Shown piece by piece: positions 43,611 to 51,985 of a stretch of DNA of 64,000 nucleotides. This DNA is from Atopococcus tabaci (lineage in GTDB: Bacteria > Bacillota > Bacilli > Lactobacillales > Carnobacteriaceae_A). Under the pieces are notes generated by a model. That model made no database searches. It saw only the letters and a program-made list of their open reading frames with translations, and was not told the origin of the DNA. Position 1 is the stretch's first letter; each line of letters begins with the position of its first letter. The position numbers and the translations under genes are program-made. The stretch covers positions 1-64,000 of the forward strand of contig JAUNQW010000005.1 of assembly GCA_030535975.1 (NCBI GenBank). The letters are read 5' to 3'.

Positions 43611-44612
43611 ATGGCGACGGTATCTAAAGAAAAAAAGACAGATAAATGGATAAGGTTTGTAAAAATATTTATTGCGAATTGGGGCCGGTCTACAATACCT
43701 CAAAATGCGGCACAAACTACTTACTATGCCTTATTATCCTTGTTTCCTTTACTCTTAGTTATAGCAAACATCATTCCTCTCTTTCCTATAGACCTGCAAG
43801 AGCTTTTGTTGACTTTGGACGGGGTGCTTCCAGAAGATATTTATCAGATTATTGCACCTATCTTAGTGGATTATCTGAACAGCACTTCAGGCGGTGTGCT
43901 TTCTATCGGGGTGATTACAGCTATATGGTCATCCAGTGTTTTGATTAATTCACTCAGATTCGTCTTAAATGATGTCTACGATGTGGAAGATACTAATGAA
44001 AGTGCTTTATTAGGAAGGATTATTGCTCCACTCATCATGGTTCTTCTCATCTTGATTGCGATGGTTTTAGGTATAGTTTTTATTTTTGGAGAGCAAATAT
44101 TAAACTTTATTAAAGGCTTACTTGAGATTGAATTAGGCTTTATTGACACTTTTATTGCTTTAAGGTGGCCGGTGTCCCTTCTTGTCCTTTTTACGGTCTT
44201 TGTTTTTCTCTATCAATTAATTCCTGATCATGACCTGAAGATTAGAGATGGTCTCCCGGGTGCTCTTTTTACTTCTGTAGTTTTTATACTGCTCTCGGAG
44301 CTTTTCACTCTTTACACTCAATTCAGCGGGAGCAGCGATGCGGGTAATGCAGCAATCGGAACAGTCCTTGTTCTAATGCTCTACATGTATTTTGTAAGTA
44401 TAATTATTTTAGTGGGTGGCTTGTTAAATTCCGTTATCTATGAATTTAGGCACCATCAATCTGTTCGAGAGGATAAACTGCAAGAAGTCGAAGGTGAATC
44501 AGATAGTAAACTTTCTCAGATGTCTTTCTTAGATGGTCAACCGATACTTCTTCATGAGGTTAAGAAAATTTATCCCACAGAAGAATTACTTGAAGAGCTA
44601 GAAGATACTTAG
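43611..44612 (+). CDS. YihY/virulence factor BrkB-family membrane protein
   Basis: This 333-residue polytopic membrane protein has about six transmembrane helices. It has the YihY hallmark QNAAQTTYYALLSLFPLLLVIANIIP (about 31-56) and a conserved AIWSSSVLINSLRFVLNDVYDVE (about 103-125). The C-terminal tail (about 285-333) is cytosolic and acidic. The older label ribonuclease BN is not supported for this family. GGAAAGGAAAG precedes the start. rodA follows 19 nt later. Confidence 0.85.
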   Translation: MATVSKEKKTDKWIRFVKIFIANWGRSTIPQNAAQTTYYALLSLFPLLLVIANIIPLFPIDLQELLLTLDGVLPEDIYQIIAPILVDYLNSTSGGVLSIGVITAIWSSSVLINSLRFVLNDVYDVEDTNESALLGRIIAPLIMVLLILIAMVLGIVFIFGEQILNFIKGLLEIELGFIDTFIALRWPVSLLVLFTVFVFLYQLIPDHDLKIRDGLPGALFTSVVFILLSELFTLYTQFSGSSDAGNAAIGTVLVLMLYMYFVSIIILVGGLLNSVIYEFRHHQSVREDKLQEVEGESDSKLSQMSFLDGQPILLHEVKKIYPTEELLEELEDT

Positions 44613-44631
44613 TATAGAAAGAGGCTTAAAA

Positions 44632-45813
44632 TTGTTAGAAAAAAAAGAATCACGTATTGATTATGGAGTGATTCTCTGTATATTGATACTATTTATCATT
44701 AGTATTTCTACAATATATTCTGTCACTCATTTAATTGGTGACCAAGGATTAAGGCCTACTGTTATGCAGCTGCTCTGGTATGCTGTTGGAGGTCTTGCCG
44801 TCTTCGTGATCATGCAATTCGACTCGCAGCAACTTTGGCGGATGACACCTTGGCTTTATTGGTTGGGTATTGCTTTACTTGTTTTAGTCTTACTGTTCTA
44901 TAACCGCCCTTTAGCCGCATCTACAGGGGCTCGCAGCTGGTTTGTTATAGGGCCCCTTAGTTTCCAGCCCTCGGAAGTGGTCAAAATTTTTTATATCTTG
45001 CAGTTAGCCCGCGTGGTAACTAAGCATAATAGCGAATTTCCCGAGCATACTACTCAGAATGACTGGATCTTACTTCGAAAGATTATTGCCTATTCGATCA
45101 TTCCTTTTGTTTTAATATTGTTCCAAAATGACTTTGGAACAATGTTGGTTTATCTTGCAATCATGATCGGAGTCATCCTCATGTCAGGCATAGGCTGGCA
45201 GATCATTTTGCCTTTTAGCGTCGGGTCGATTATTATTGCAGCTCTACTTATTTTCCTGGTTGCTTTCAACAGAGAATGGCTGTATGCTCTGGGCTTTCAA
45301 GACTACCAATTCTCCCGTATCGACTCTTGGCTGGATCCTTACCACGATACATCTAATGCTTCCTTACAGTTAATTCAGTCGTTTAAAGCGATTGGATCAG
45401 GTCAAGTATTTGGTAAGGGCTTCGGGGTTTCAGAAGTTTATGTCCCCGTAAGAGAATCTGATATGATTTTTACTGTTATCGCTGAAAACTTTGGTTTTAT
45501 CGGTTCCACTATCCTCATTTTTGTCTATTTTATCTTGATTTATCAAATGATTATGGTAGTTTTTGATACAAGAAATGAATTCTATACCTATATTGCAACA
45601 GGCGTGATCATGATGATTCTTTTCCATGTCCTGGAAAACATTGGTATGAATATTGGTTTACTGCCCATTACTGGAATACCCTTGCCATTTATATCTCAAG
45701 GGGGCTCCTCACTTTTGGGAAATATGATGGGAATCGGTTTGATTATGTCCATGAGATATAATTACAGAGATTACAAAGAAGAAGATTTTAAAATTGAAAA
45801 GGTTAATGAATAA
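44632..45813 (+). CDS. rodA: Rod-shape/SEDS peptidoglycan polymerase RodA-like
   Basis: This 393-residue protein is a SEDS-family membrane enzyme that polymerises lipid II with a class B PBP during cell elongation. It has about ten transmembrane helices. Typical motifs are STGARSWFVIGPLSFQPSEVVK (about 97-118), FQNDFGTMLVY (about 161-171), a loop with YQFSRIDSWLDPY, SFKAIGSGQVFGKGFG, FTVIAENFGFIGS and PITGIPLPFISQGGSSLLGNM (about 343-363). The start is TTG at 44632, with AGAGGC upstream. FtsW is related, but the sequence suits the RodA branch. Confidence 0.85.
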   Translation: MLEKKESRIDYGVILCILILFIISISTIYSVTHLIGDQGLRPTVMQLLWYAVGGLAVFVIMQFDSQQLWRMTPWLYWLGIALLVLVLLFYNRPLAASTGARSWFVIGPLSFQPSEVVKIFYILQLARVVTKHNSEFPEHTTQNDWILLRKIIAYSIIPFVLILFQNDFGTMLVYLAIMIGVILMSGIGWQIILPFSVGSIIIAALLIFLVAFNREWLYALGFQDYQFSRIDSWLDPYHDTSNASLQLIQSFKAIGSGQVFGKGFGVSEVYVPVRESDMIFTVIAENFGFIGSTILIFVYFILIYQMIMVVFDTRNEFYTYIATGVIMMILFHVLENIGMNIGLLPITGIPLPFISQGGSSLLGNMMGIGLIMSMRYNYRDYKEEDFKIEKVNE

Positions 45814-45826
45814 AGTGAGTGTAGGT

Positions 45827-45856
45827 CCAACAGGCATCTTTGTCTGTTGGTTTTTG
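45827..45856 (+). terminator. Terminator after rodA
   Basis: A 7-bp stem, CCAACAG (45827-45833) with CTGTTGG (45844-45850), is followed by TTTTTG. Confidence 0.75.
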
Positions 45857-45954
45857 TCTGCCTAAGTATCAATTATAGATATCTAACAGGACTGCCTAAT
45901 TTATTCATTTTTGGTAAACTGATGATGAAAGATTAAGGAGAGGATGAATGACTG

Positions 45955-46713
45955 ATGACAACTACAGCTTCATATGAGCAATTAAAATTACTAAAACAGT
46001 TCATTGATGAATCCAAAACAATTATTTTTTATGGTGGAGCAGGAACATCGACTGAAAGCGGCATACCGGATTATCGTTCCAAGCATGGGGTATGGACAGC
46101 TATGACCAGGGATGGTTTTGACCCAGTTAAATATGCTAACCCCCAGTTTATCAAAAAATATCCAGAAAAATTTTTCGCAAAAAATGAAGAGAGAGATAAT
46201 CGACCTGTACCTGAGCCGAATGCTACCCACAAGATACTAGCCAATTGGGAACAGTCTGGAAAAGATGTCAGAATAATAACACAAAATGTGGACGGCTTAC
46301 ATCAGAAAGCCGGTCATCGCTATGTTTTGGAGCTGCACGGGCATCACCGCCTCTGGCACTGTATGTCGTGTCAAAGAGAGTACCTCAGCGAAGAAGTGAA
46401 GCGGGATGAAGATAATATACCGCGTTGCTTTGTATGTGAAGGAATAGTGAGACCGAATGTGGTTTACTTTGGTGAAAATGCTTCCAAGGATACGGTAGGC
46501 AAAGCTAGAAGAAGTATGAAAGCTGCGGATTTGTTGATTATCGCAGGTACTTCCTTAACCACCCCTCTTGCTAAGCGGCTTATTTATGATTTTGAAGGGG
46601 ATAAAATTGTTGTCATTAACTTAAATGAAGTAAATATTAGTCCTCTGAAGGCAGATCTGTTTATTCAAGATTGGGTGGGAGAAGTTATGACCACCCTTTC
46701 AGAAATGAACTAA
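45955..46713 (+). CDS. NAD-dependent protein deacylase (sirtuin)
   Basis: This 252-residue enzyme removes acyl groups from lysine with NAD. Signatures are GGAGTSTESGIPDYRS (about 26-41), ITQNVDGLHQKAG (about 105-117), the catalytic ELHGHH (about 124-129), and four zinc Cys residues in CMSCQ and PRCFVCEG (about 134-163). NVVYFGE follows. It is cytosolic; acetyl-phosphate-linked acetylation could be one substrate source. An AAGGAGAGG lies upstream. The next gene starts 18 nt downstream, a HAD phosphatase. Confidence 0.92.
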   Translation: MTTTASYEQLKLLKQFIDESKTIIFYGGAGTSTESGIPDYRSKHGVWTAMTRDGFDPVKYANPQFIKKYPEKFFAKNEERDNRPVPEPNATHKILANWEQSGKDVRIITQNVDGLHQKAGHRYVLELHGHHRLWHCMSCQREYLSEEVKRDEDNIPRCFVCEGIVRPNVVYFGENASKDTVGKARRSMKAADLLIIAGTSLTTPLAKRLIYDFEGDKIVVINLNEVNISPLKADLFIQDWVGEVMTTLSEMN

Positions 46714-46731
46714 GAGATGAGGTAAATAGAG

Positions 46732-47547
46732 ATGGTCAAATTAATTGCGATTGATTTAGACGGCACGTTGTTAAATTCTCAAGGCCGAATATCAAAAGGA
46801 AACTTAGCTGCAATTCGTCTAGCAGAAAACCAAGGGGTCAAAATTGTCCTGTGCACAGGCCGCCCCTATTTATCAATGAAAAACTTTGTTTCAGAAATTG
46901 GTTTTGTCCATCCAGAAGACTATATTATTACTTTTAATGGGGGTCAAATTCAAAAAGCTGCTACGGGAGAAGTCATTATTTCGGATACCCTCTCTCTGGA
47001 AGATATGCTCCGATGGGATCAGGAAATGAAGCGTTTAGAGCTGCCCATGAACATTGTTGACCAGAATTACGTTTATGAGCCTCTTGTTTATCCCAGGGGC
47101 TATCCTTCTTTATATACGAAGAAAGGGACCGCAGCACCTATTAAAAAGAAAGATTTTTTAACATTCCAAGACCATCATCGCTTCAATAAATTTATTGTAG
47201 GAACAGACCAGCAGTACTTGGAAGTGCAGAAAAAAGCTATTCAACCGATACTTTCCTCAGATTATACCTTGACCATGTCTTACCCTTGGTTGATGGAGAT
47301 TGCAAATGTGGGGGTGGATAAGGGGAGTGCGGTAAAAAAACTGGCACAGGAGTTAAATATTGAGCGCGAAGATATAATGGGGATCGGCGACCAGCTCAAC
47401 GACTTATCTTTGATTAAATATGCGGGTATCGGGGTGGCTATGGAAAATGCTGTAGAAGAGATTAGACAAACAGCAAACTTTATCAGTAAAACAAATGATG
47501 AAGATGGTGTTGCTTATGCTATTCACCATTTTTTAAGAGTGAGATAA
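46732..47547 (+). CDS. HAD-superfamily Cof-type phosphatase
   Basis: This 271-residue protein is a class IIB HAD hydrolase. Motif I is DLDGTLL (8-14), motif II CTGRPY near 40-45, and the C-terminal GIGDQLNDLSLIKYAGIGVAMENA (about 221-244) gives motifs III-IV. The lysine GVDKGSAVKKL lies near 200-210. Cof-type enzymes dephosphorylate sugar phosphates or flavin intermediates. The substrate is not evident. It overlaps the start of a decayed alkD-like gene. Confidence 0.88.
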   Translation: MVKLIAIDLDGTLLNSQGRISKGNLAAIRLAENQGVKIVLCTGRPYLSMKNFVSEIGFVHPEDYIITFNGGQIQKAATGEVIISDTLSLEDMLRWDQEMKRLELPMNIVDQNYVYEPLVYPRGYPSLYTKKGTAAPIKKKDFLTFQDHHRFNKFIVGTDQQYLEVQKKAIQPILSSDYTLTMSYPWLMEIANVGVDKGSAVKKLAQELNIEREDIMGIGDQLNDLSLIKYAGIGVAMENAVEEIRQTANFISKTNDEDGVAYAIHHFLRVR

Positions 47548-47857
47548 TGGATGAATATATTTCGAAATTAAAAGAAGTTTTCTGTCAGTATGCTCATCCA
47601 ACAGCATATTAAAGATTATGACCAGTTAAAGGGCAGAACGGACGGTCAAGCTATTATAAAAAGACTCTGACGGGAAGAAGAGAGAGTTTCAATATGCAGC
47701 TATTGACTTGCTTGAAAGAGGTTACGCTTTTCAAAAGGGAGACCTTGTTTTTTTAGGAAACTTACTTACCCGCAAGTGTCGAAAGGAAGGTTTGAAGCGG
47801 CTGAACAACAAGAAATGTATCGGTACGAGTTCTGCTCAACCCGGTGATTTCTTTTAA
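47547..47857 (+). pseudogene. Decayed DNA alkylation repair (AlkD-like) gene
   Basis: The reading frame begins MDEYISKLKEVFCQYAHPTAY and then stops. Further on, an in-frame UGA sits where Trp is expected in a LW-REEEREFQYAAIDLL context. After that LLERGYAFQKGDLVFLGNLLTRK matches the conserved core of AlkD-type enzymes before diverging. Several stops and a probable deletion (the full family is about 220-240 residues) show it is not functional. The 462-bp region to 48009 holds no other gene apart from the promoter and cre-like site of the next operon. Confidence 0.6.
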
Positions 47858-47901
47858 CTGAGAACCCACTTCTATCAGCTTGGTTAAAATCTTTATAAGC
47901 G

Positions 47902-47930
47902 TTGACGAAAAAGCAAAAACTGTGTATTAT
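47902..47930 (+). promoter_or_regulatory. Promoter of the nucleoside salvage operon
   Basis: TTGACG (47902-47907), a 17-bp spacer and TATTAT (47925-47930) are followed by a cre-like site at the expected start. Confidence 0.7.
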
Positions 47931-47936
47931 AAAATG

Positions 47937-47950
47937 TGTAAACGCATACA
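47937..47950 (+). promoter_or_regulatory. cre-like (CcpA) site over the transcription start
   Basis: TGTAAACGCATACA matches 13 of 14 positions of the cre consensus TGWAANCGNTNWCA. It begins 6 bp after the -10 hexamer, so CcpA binding would repress. A LacI-family ribose regulator with a similar operator is the alternative. Confidence 0.5.
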
Positions 47951-48009
47951 AATTTTTAAATATATAATCTAAGAAAGCTTCTCTACCAATACTGGATAAG
48001 GAGGCCAAA

Positions 48010-48906
48010 GTGACGATATTGAATTTTGGTTCATTAAATATTGACCGAACGTATGAAGTAGATCAGTTTGTTCAAGCAGGACAAACAGTTTCTACATTTA
48101 ATTATCAAGAGTTTTTAGGCGGCAAAGGGTTAAATCAGAGTGTCGCTCTTGCTCGTGCAGGTGCCGATGTTTATCATGTTGGTGTTGTGGGACATGATGG
48201 CGGCGACTTGAAGCAGGCCTTAATAAATAATAATATTGATGCGACCTACCTATGGGAAGTTGAAGAGCACAGCGGGCATACTGTCATTCAAATTGATTCT
48301 GAAGGAGAAAATGCGATTCTGTTTGAAGCAGGCTCGAACTTCTCTCTAGATCGTGAAATGATTGATGAAGTCTTTAGGAAATTTAAAAATGAAAAAATCT
48401 TAGTCTTACTTCAAAATGAAGTATCAAATGTAGACTATATTATTGAGCAGGCAGCCCATGAGGGTCATCCCGTGGTTTTTAACCCCTCACCCATGAATCA
48501 AGAAGTATTAAATCTGCCCTTACATCTTGTCAACTATTTTTTAATAAATGAGAGTGAGGGGCAGGCTCTCAGCCATAAAGCAGCCATAGAAGATGTATAT
48601 ACGGAGATGATTAAGCTTTACCCTGAATCTTCTACTCTGCTTACCTTGGGAAGCTCAGGTGCTAAATTATACGATCAAGAAAAACACTACGCTGTCGAAG
48701 CTGTTAAAACTCAGCCTGTAGATACGACAGCAGCAGGAGATACATTTACAGGCTACTTCCTAGCTGGTTTAATCCAAGGAGAAGATTGGGACAAGGTCTT
48801 GCAGCAGGCGGCTATGGCCAGCAGTATGGCTATAAGTAAAAAAGGTGCAATGGAATCTATACCCGGTCGAGCAGAAGTTCAAAAGAGACTAAAGGAGAAT
48901 AAGTAA
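48010..48906 (+). CDS. rbsK: Ribokinase (PfkB family)
   Basis: This 298-residue sugar kinase phosphorylates ribose at O5. Signatures are NFGSLNIDRTYEVD (4-17), the GGKGLNQSVALARAG (about 38-52) sugar-binding loop, and the C-terminal DTTAAGDTFTGYFLAGL (about 239-255) with the catalytic Asp in AAGDTF. GTG at 48010 follows AAGGAGG. It is first in the operon with deoD and the nucleoside importer, and would use ribose released from nucleosides. Overlap with deoD is 1 nt. Confidence 0.85.
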   Translation: MTILNFGSLNIDRTYEVDQFVQAGQTVSTFNYQEFLGGKGLNQSVALARAGADVYHVGVVGHDGGDLKQALINNNIDATYLWEVEEHSGHTVIQIDSEGENAILFEAGSNFSLDREMIDEVFRKFKNEKILVLLQNEVSNVDYIIEQAAHEGHPVVFNPSPMNQEVLNLPLHLVNYFLINESEGQALSHKAAIEDVYTEMIKLYPESSTLLTLGSSGAKLYDQEKHYAVEAVKTQPVDTTAAGDTFTGYFLAGLIQGEDWDKVLQQAAMASSMAISKKGAMESIPGRAEVQKRLKENK

Positions 48907-49631
48907 TGAATCAAAATATACCTACACCTCATATCGATGCCAGTCATCCAGATCAAATTGCTAAAACAGTTTTAATGCCAGGAGATCCTTTACGTGCAAA
49001 ATACATTGCTGAAAACTTTTTAGAGAATGTCGAACAGTTTAATGAAACCCGCGGTATGTTAGGCTTCACCGGAACTTATAAAGATAAACAGGTATCCGTT
49101 ATGGGATCTGGCATGGGAATTCCTTCAGCTGGCATATATTATTCGGAATTATTTGATTTTTATGATGTGGATTGTATTATTCGTATCGGATCTATAGGAG
49201 CGATGCAGGAAGACATCAACTTGAAAGATATTGTAGTAGCCACAGCTGCTCATACAGATTCTAATATTTTTAACGGCTACTTTGGAAATACTCGCTTCGC
49301 ACCAACGCCTGACTTTGATTTAATTTTTGATGCTAAACAAAAGTCTGATGAGTTAGGATTAACCACTCATTTTGGAACGGTGAAATCTTCGGATGAATTT
49401 TACGGTAATGAAGAAGAAATTTATTTTGACCGACTCCGTCACTTTGGAGTTCTCGGTGCAGAAATGGAAACAGCAGCACTTTACTTACTCGCTCAAAAAT
49501 TTAAAAAACGCAGTTTAGGAATTTATACAGTGAGTGACAATATCGTTACTCAAGAAGCAGATCCAGCAAAAGAACGTGAAACAGGTTATACACAGATGAT
49601 GGAATTAGCTCTGGAAATTGCTCCACAATAA
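48906..49631 (+). CDS. deoD: Purine-nucleoside phosphorylase, DeoD type
   Basis: This 241-residue enzyme splits nucleosides with phosphate to ribose 1-phosphate and base. Signatures are TVLMPGDPLRAKYIAENFLE (about 23-42, phosphate binding), NETRGMLGFTG, GSGMGIPS (about 73-80), and the purine-site GAEMETAALYLLA (about 181-193), followed by TVSDN with the catalytic Asp. The start overlaps the rbsK stop, so the genes are coupled. Confidence 0.92.
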   Translation: MNQNIPTPHIDASHPDQIAKTVLMPGDPLRAKYIAENFLENVEQFNETRGMLGFTGTYKDKQVSVMGSGMGIPSAGIYYSELFDFYDVDCIIRIGSIGAMQEDINLKDIVVATAAHTDSNIFNGYFGNTRFAPTPDFDLIFDAKQKSDELGLTTHFGTVKSSDEFYGNEEEIYFDRLRHFGVLGAEMETAALYLLAQKFKKRSLGIYTVSDNIVTQEADPAKERETGYTQMMELALEIAPQ

Positions 49632-49654
49632 TAGTTATCATATGAGGTGAAAAC

Positions 49655-50734
49655 ATGAAGAAATATTTAAAATTATTGAGTCTTTTTATCCTGGTTTTTA
49701 TCCTCGCGGCATGCGCGGGTGAAGAAACAGGCGAAGATGCCGGCTCAGCTGACGAACCGCTGAGAATAGGACTGCTGATTCCTAGAGAAGGAGATTATTC
49801 ATTTAATGATGCTGCTGCAAAAGGTATGCATGATGCCAAAGCTCAATTTGGCGATGATATTTACTTGAGAATCTTTGAGTATGGTAATAACCCGGAAGGC
49901 AGCTTTTTACAAGCAACCCAAGCAGGTTTTGATGTCTTGGTGGGACCGGATCAATTAACAGATTTAATTAAAGATTTTGCTCCTGAATATCCTGACACTA
50001 ACTTTTGGATTTATGATACAGTATTCGATTTTTCTTCAGGAGAATATGATAACGTGTCGGCAATTTATTATGACACCAATGAATCAAGCTACTTAGCTGG
50101 TTACCTGGCTGCTAAGACGAGTGATACGGGAGTGATTGGCTTTATAGCCGGGATGAATACTCCAAGTATCAGTAACAATTTGGTGGGATATATTCAAGGT
50201 GCCAAAGCAGCGGACCCTGATATCACCATTGCTTCAGAATATGTCGGTTCCTGGGAAGACCCGGCGCGAGCAAGAGAGATTGCCAAAAGAATGTATGACG
50301 ATGGCGCAAGTATCATCGTATCTGTAGCTGGTGGATCAGGCGTAGGTATCATTGAGGAAGCAGTTGCCCAAGACGCATTAGTCATCGGGAGCGACTTAGA
50401 CCAGGCTGCTGTTTTTGCAGCCCGTGGACAAACTTTATATGCTGATGTTATTCCAACCTCTCTTCTTAAAAAAATAGATCATTCAATTGTACGAGGCATC
50501 GAGAGAGAGTTTGAAGGAGTTGTTCGGTACGGAGAGTCAGTATCCTTCGGTTTATCTGAAAATTTTGTCGGCTTAGCAAATAATGAATTTTTCAAGAGAA
50601 CCTATGAAGAAGATGTTCGTAATGAAGTCTTAGATATTCGTGATCAAATTATTAAAGAAGAAATTACTGTAGCATCCTATTATGAAATGTCAGAGGATGA
50701 ATTTCAAGAATTAAAAACATCTGTTCAACCTTAA
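49655..50734 (+). CDS. BMP-family nucleoside-binding lipoprotein 1
   Basis: This 359-residue substrate-binding lipoprotein has a signal peptide ending in LAACAG (lipidated Cys near residue 21). The BMP/PnrA family pattern is visible: GDYSFNDAAAKGMHD (about 47-61), DTNFWIYDTVFDF, SVAGGSGVGI and GSDLDQAAVFAARGQ. BMP proteins bind purine nucleosides for an ABC importer. It follows deoD by 23 nt, and a second, similar lipoprotein gene follows. The two share domain order but not exact sequence, so ligand preferences may differ. Confidence 0.9.
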   Translation: MKKYLKLLSLFILVFILAACAGEETGEDAGSADEPLRIGLLIPREGDYSFNDAAAKGMHDAKAQFGDDIYLRIFEYGNNPEGSFLQATQAGFDVLVGPDQLTDLIKDFAPEYPDTNFWIYDTVFDFSSGEYDNVSAIYYDTNESSYLAGYLAAKTSDTGVIGFIAGMNTPSISNNLVGYIQGAKAADPDITIASEYVGSWEDPARAREIAKRMYDDGASIIVSVAGGSGVGIIEEAVAQDALVIGSDLDQAAVFAARGQTLYADVIPTSLLKKIDHSIVRGIEREFEGVVRYGESVSFGLSENFVGLANNEFFKRTYEEDVRNEVLDIRDQIIKEEITVASYYEMSEDEFQELKTSVQP

Positions 50735-50761
50735 ATAATTCTAAAGGAAGAAAAAGATTGA

Positions 50762-50770
50762 TGTTATAAT
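50762..50770 (+). promoter_or_regulatory. Internal extended -10 promoter before the second BMP gene
   Basis: TGTTATAAT (TATAAT at 50765-50770) sits in the short gap between the two lipoprotein genes, about 28 nt before the second start. Confidence 0.5.
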
Positions 50771-50798
50771 TTGGAAAGCATTATCGAGGGGGAAAAAA

Positions 50799-51893
50799 AT
50801 GAAGAAATATCTTAACTTATTATTATTGATGCTCATTGCTGTAGTAGCAGCAGCTTGTGGAAATGGAGAAGGTTCAGGGACTGGTTCAGAATCAGATTCA
50901 GGAGATGCTTTGGCTGTCACATTACTCGTAGAAACCACAGGGGACTTATCTTTTAATGATTCTGCAGTCGAGGGTATCGCAGCGGCTCAAGAAGAGTATG
51001 GTGATCAAGTTTCAACAGAGGTTATTGAGTATGGATCAGACTTGTCTCGTATGGAAGGAAACTTTTTAGACGCCGCAGATGAAGGTGCGGATGTTATTAT
51101 TGTTCCATCTCAATTTGTGGACCTGGTGGCGACTTATGCTCCGGACTATCCAGACACTCAATTTTGGTTATTTGATACAGACTTTGACTATGAAGCCGGT
51201 GACTATGAAAATGTTTATTCTATTGTGTACAGTGCTAATGAAGCTTCATATTTAGGCGGTTACTTAGCTGCTTCGACAAGTGAATCAGATGTTATTGGTT
51301 TCCTAGGTGGTATGGATACTAATATTATCCGTGACTTCTATGTAGGATATGCTCAGGGAGCTCTAGAAGCTAATCCGGATATTGAAATAGTATCTTCTTT
51401 CGTAGGAGCATGGGATGACTCAGCTCGAGGAAAAGAGTTAGGGCTTTCGATGTATAATCAGGATGCCAGCCTAGTCTTTAACGTGGCCGGTGGATCAGGT
51501 GTTGGATTGATTGAAGCCGCAGTTGAGCAAGACCGCCAAGTTTTAGGGGTTGACTCTGACCAGGCAGCGATGTACGAAGCTCAAGGACAAGATGACTATG
51601 CTGCAGTTATTCCTACTTCAGTTCTTAAAAATGTAGGAGATTCGTTAAATCGTGCCATCGGTTTACACTTAGAAGGTAATTTATCAACTGGCGCAACTGA
51701 TTACCTGGGCTTAGTAGAAGAAGGTGTCGGCTTAGCTGACAATGATTACTTCAAAGAAGCTTATGATCAAGAATTAATTGATGAAACTCTAGAAAAGCGT
51801 CAACAAATTATTGATGGTGAAATCGAAGTTCAAAGTGCTTATGATATGTCACCAGAAGAAATCGAAGAAGTAGAAAATTCCGTTCGACCTTAA
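50799..51893 (+). CDS. BMP-family nucleoside-binding lipoprotein 2
   Basis: This 364-residue lipoprotein has a signal peptide ending in AAACGN and the BMP fold. Matching elements are GDLSFNDSAVEGIA (about 48-61), DTQFWLFDTDFDY, NVAGGSGVGL and GVDSDQAAMYEAQGQD. It is a paralogue of the previous gene and probably arose by tandem duplication. AGGGGG precedes the start. A hairpin terminator follows and separates it from the ATPase gene. That is a common way to make more binding protein than transporter. Confidence 0.9.
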   Translation: MKKYLNLLLLMLIAVVAAACGNGEGSGTGSESDSGDALAVTLLVETTGDLSFNDSAVEGIAAAQEEYGDQVSTEVIEYGSDLSRMEGNFLDAADEGADVIIVPSQFVDLVATYAPDYPDTQFWLFDTDFDYEAGDYENVYSIVYSANEASYLGGYLAASTSESDVIGFLGGMDTNIIRDFYVGYAQGALEANPDIEIVSSFVGAWDDSARGKELGLSMYNQDASLVFNVAGGSGVGLIEAAVEQDRQVLGVDSDQAAMYEAQGQDDYAAVIPTSVLKNVGDSLNRAIGLHLEGNLSTGATDYLGLVEEGVGLADNDYFKEAYDQELIDETLEKRQQIIDGEIEVQSAYDMSPEEIEEVENSVRP

Positions 51894-51920
51894 AGAAAAT
51901 GAAATTTTTGAAAAGAAAAA

Positions 51921-51956
51921 GCGACAAACGTATTGTCCAATACGTTTGCGTTTTTA
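51921..51956 (+). terminator. Hairpin terminator between binding-protein and ATPase genes
   Basis: A 10-bp perfect stem (CAAACGTATT, 51925-51934, with 51939-51948) is followed by TTTTT. Partial read-through is likely because the ABC transporter genes lack an obvious promoter. Confidence 0.75.
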
Positions 51957-51985
51957 TTTGGGTAACATGATAAATGGAGGGAATC

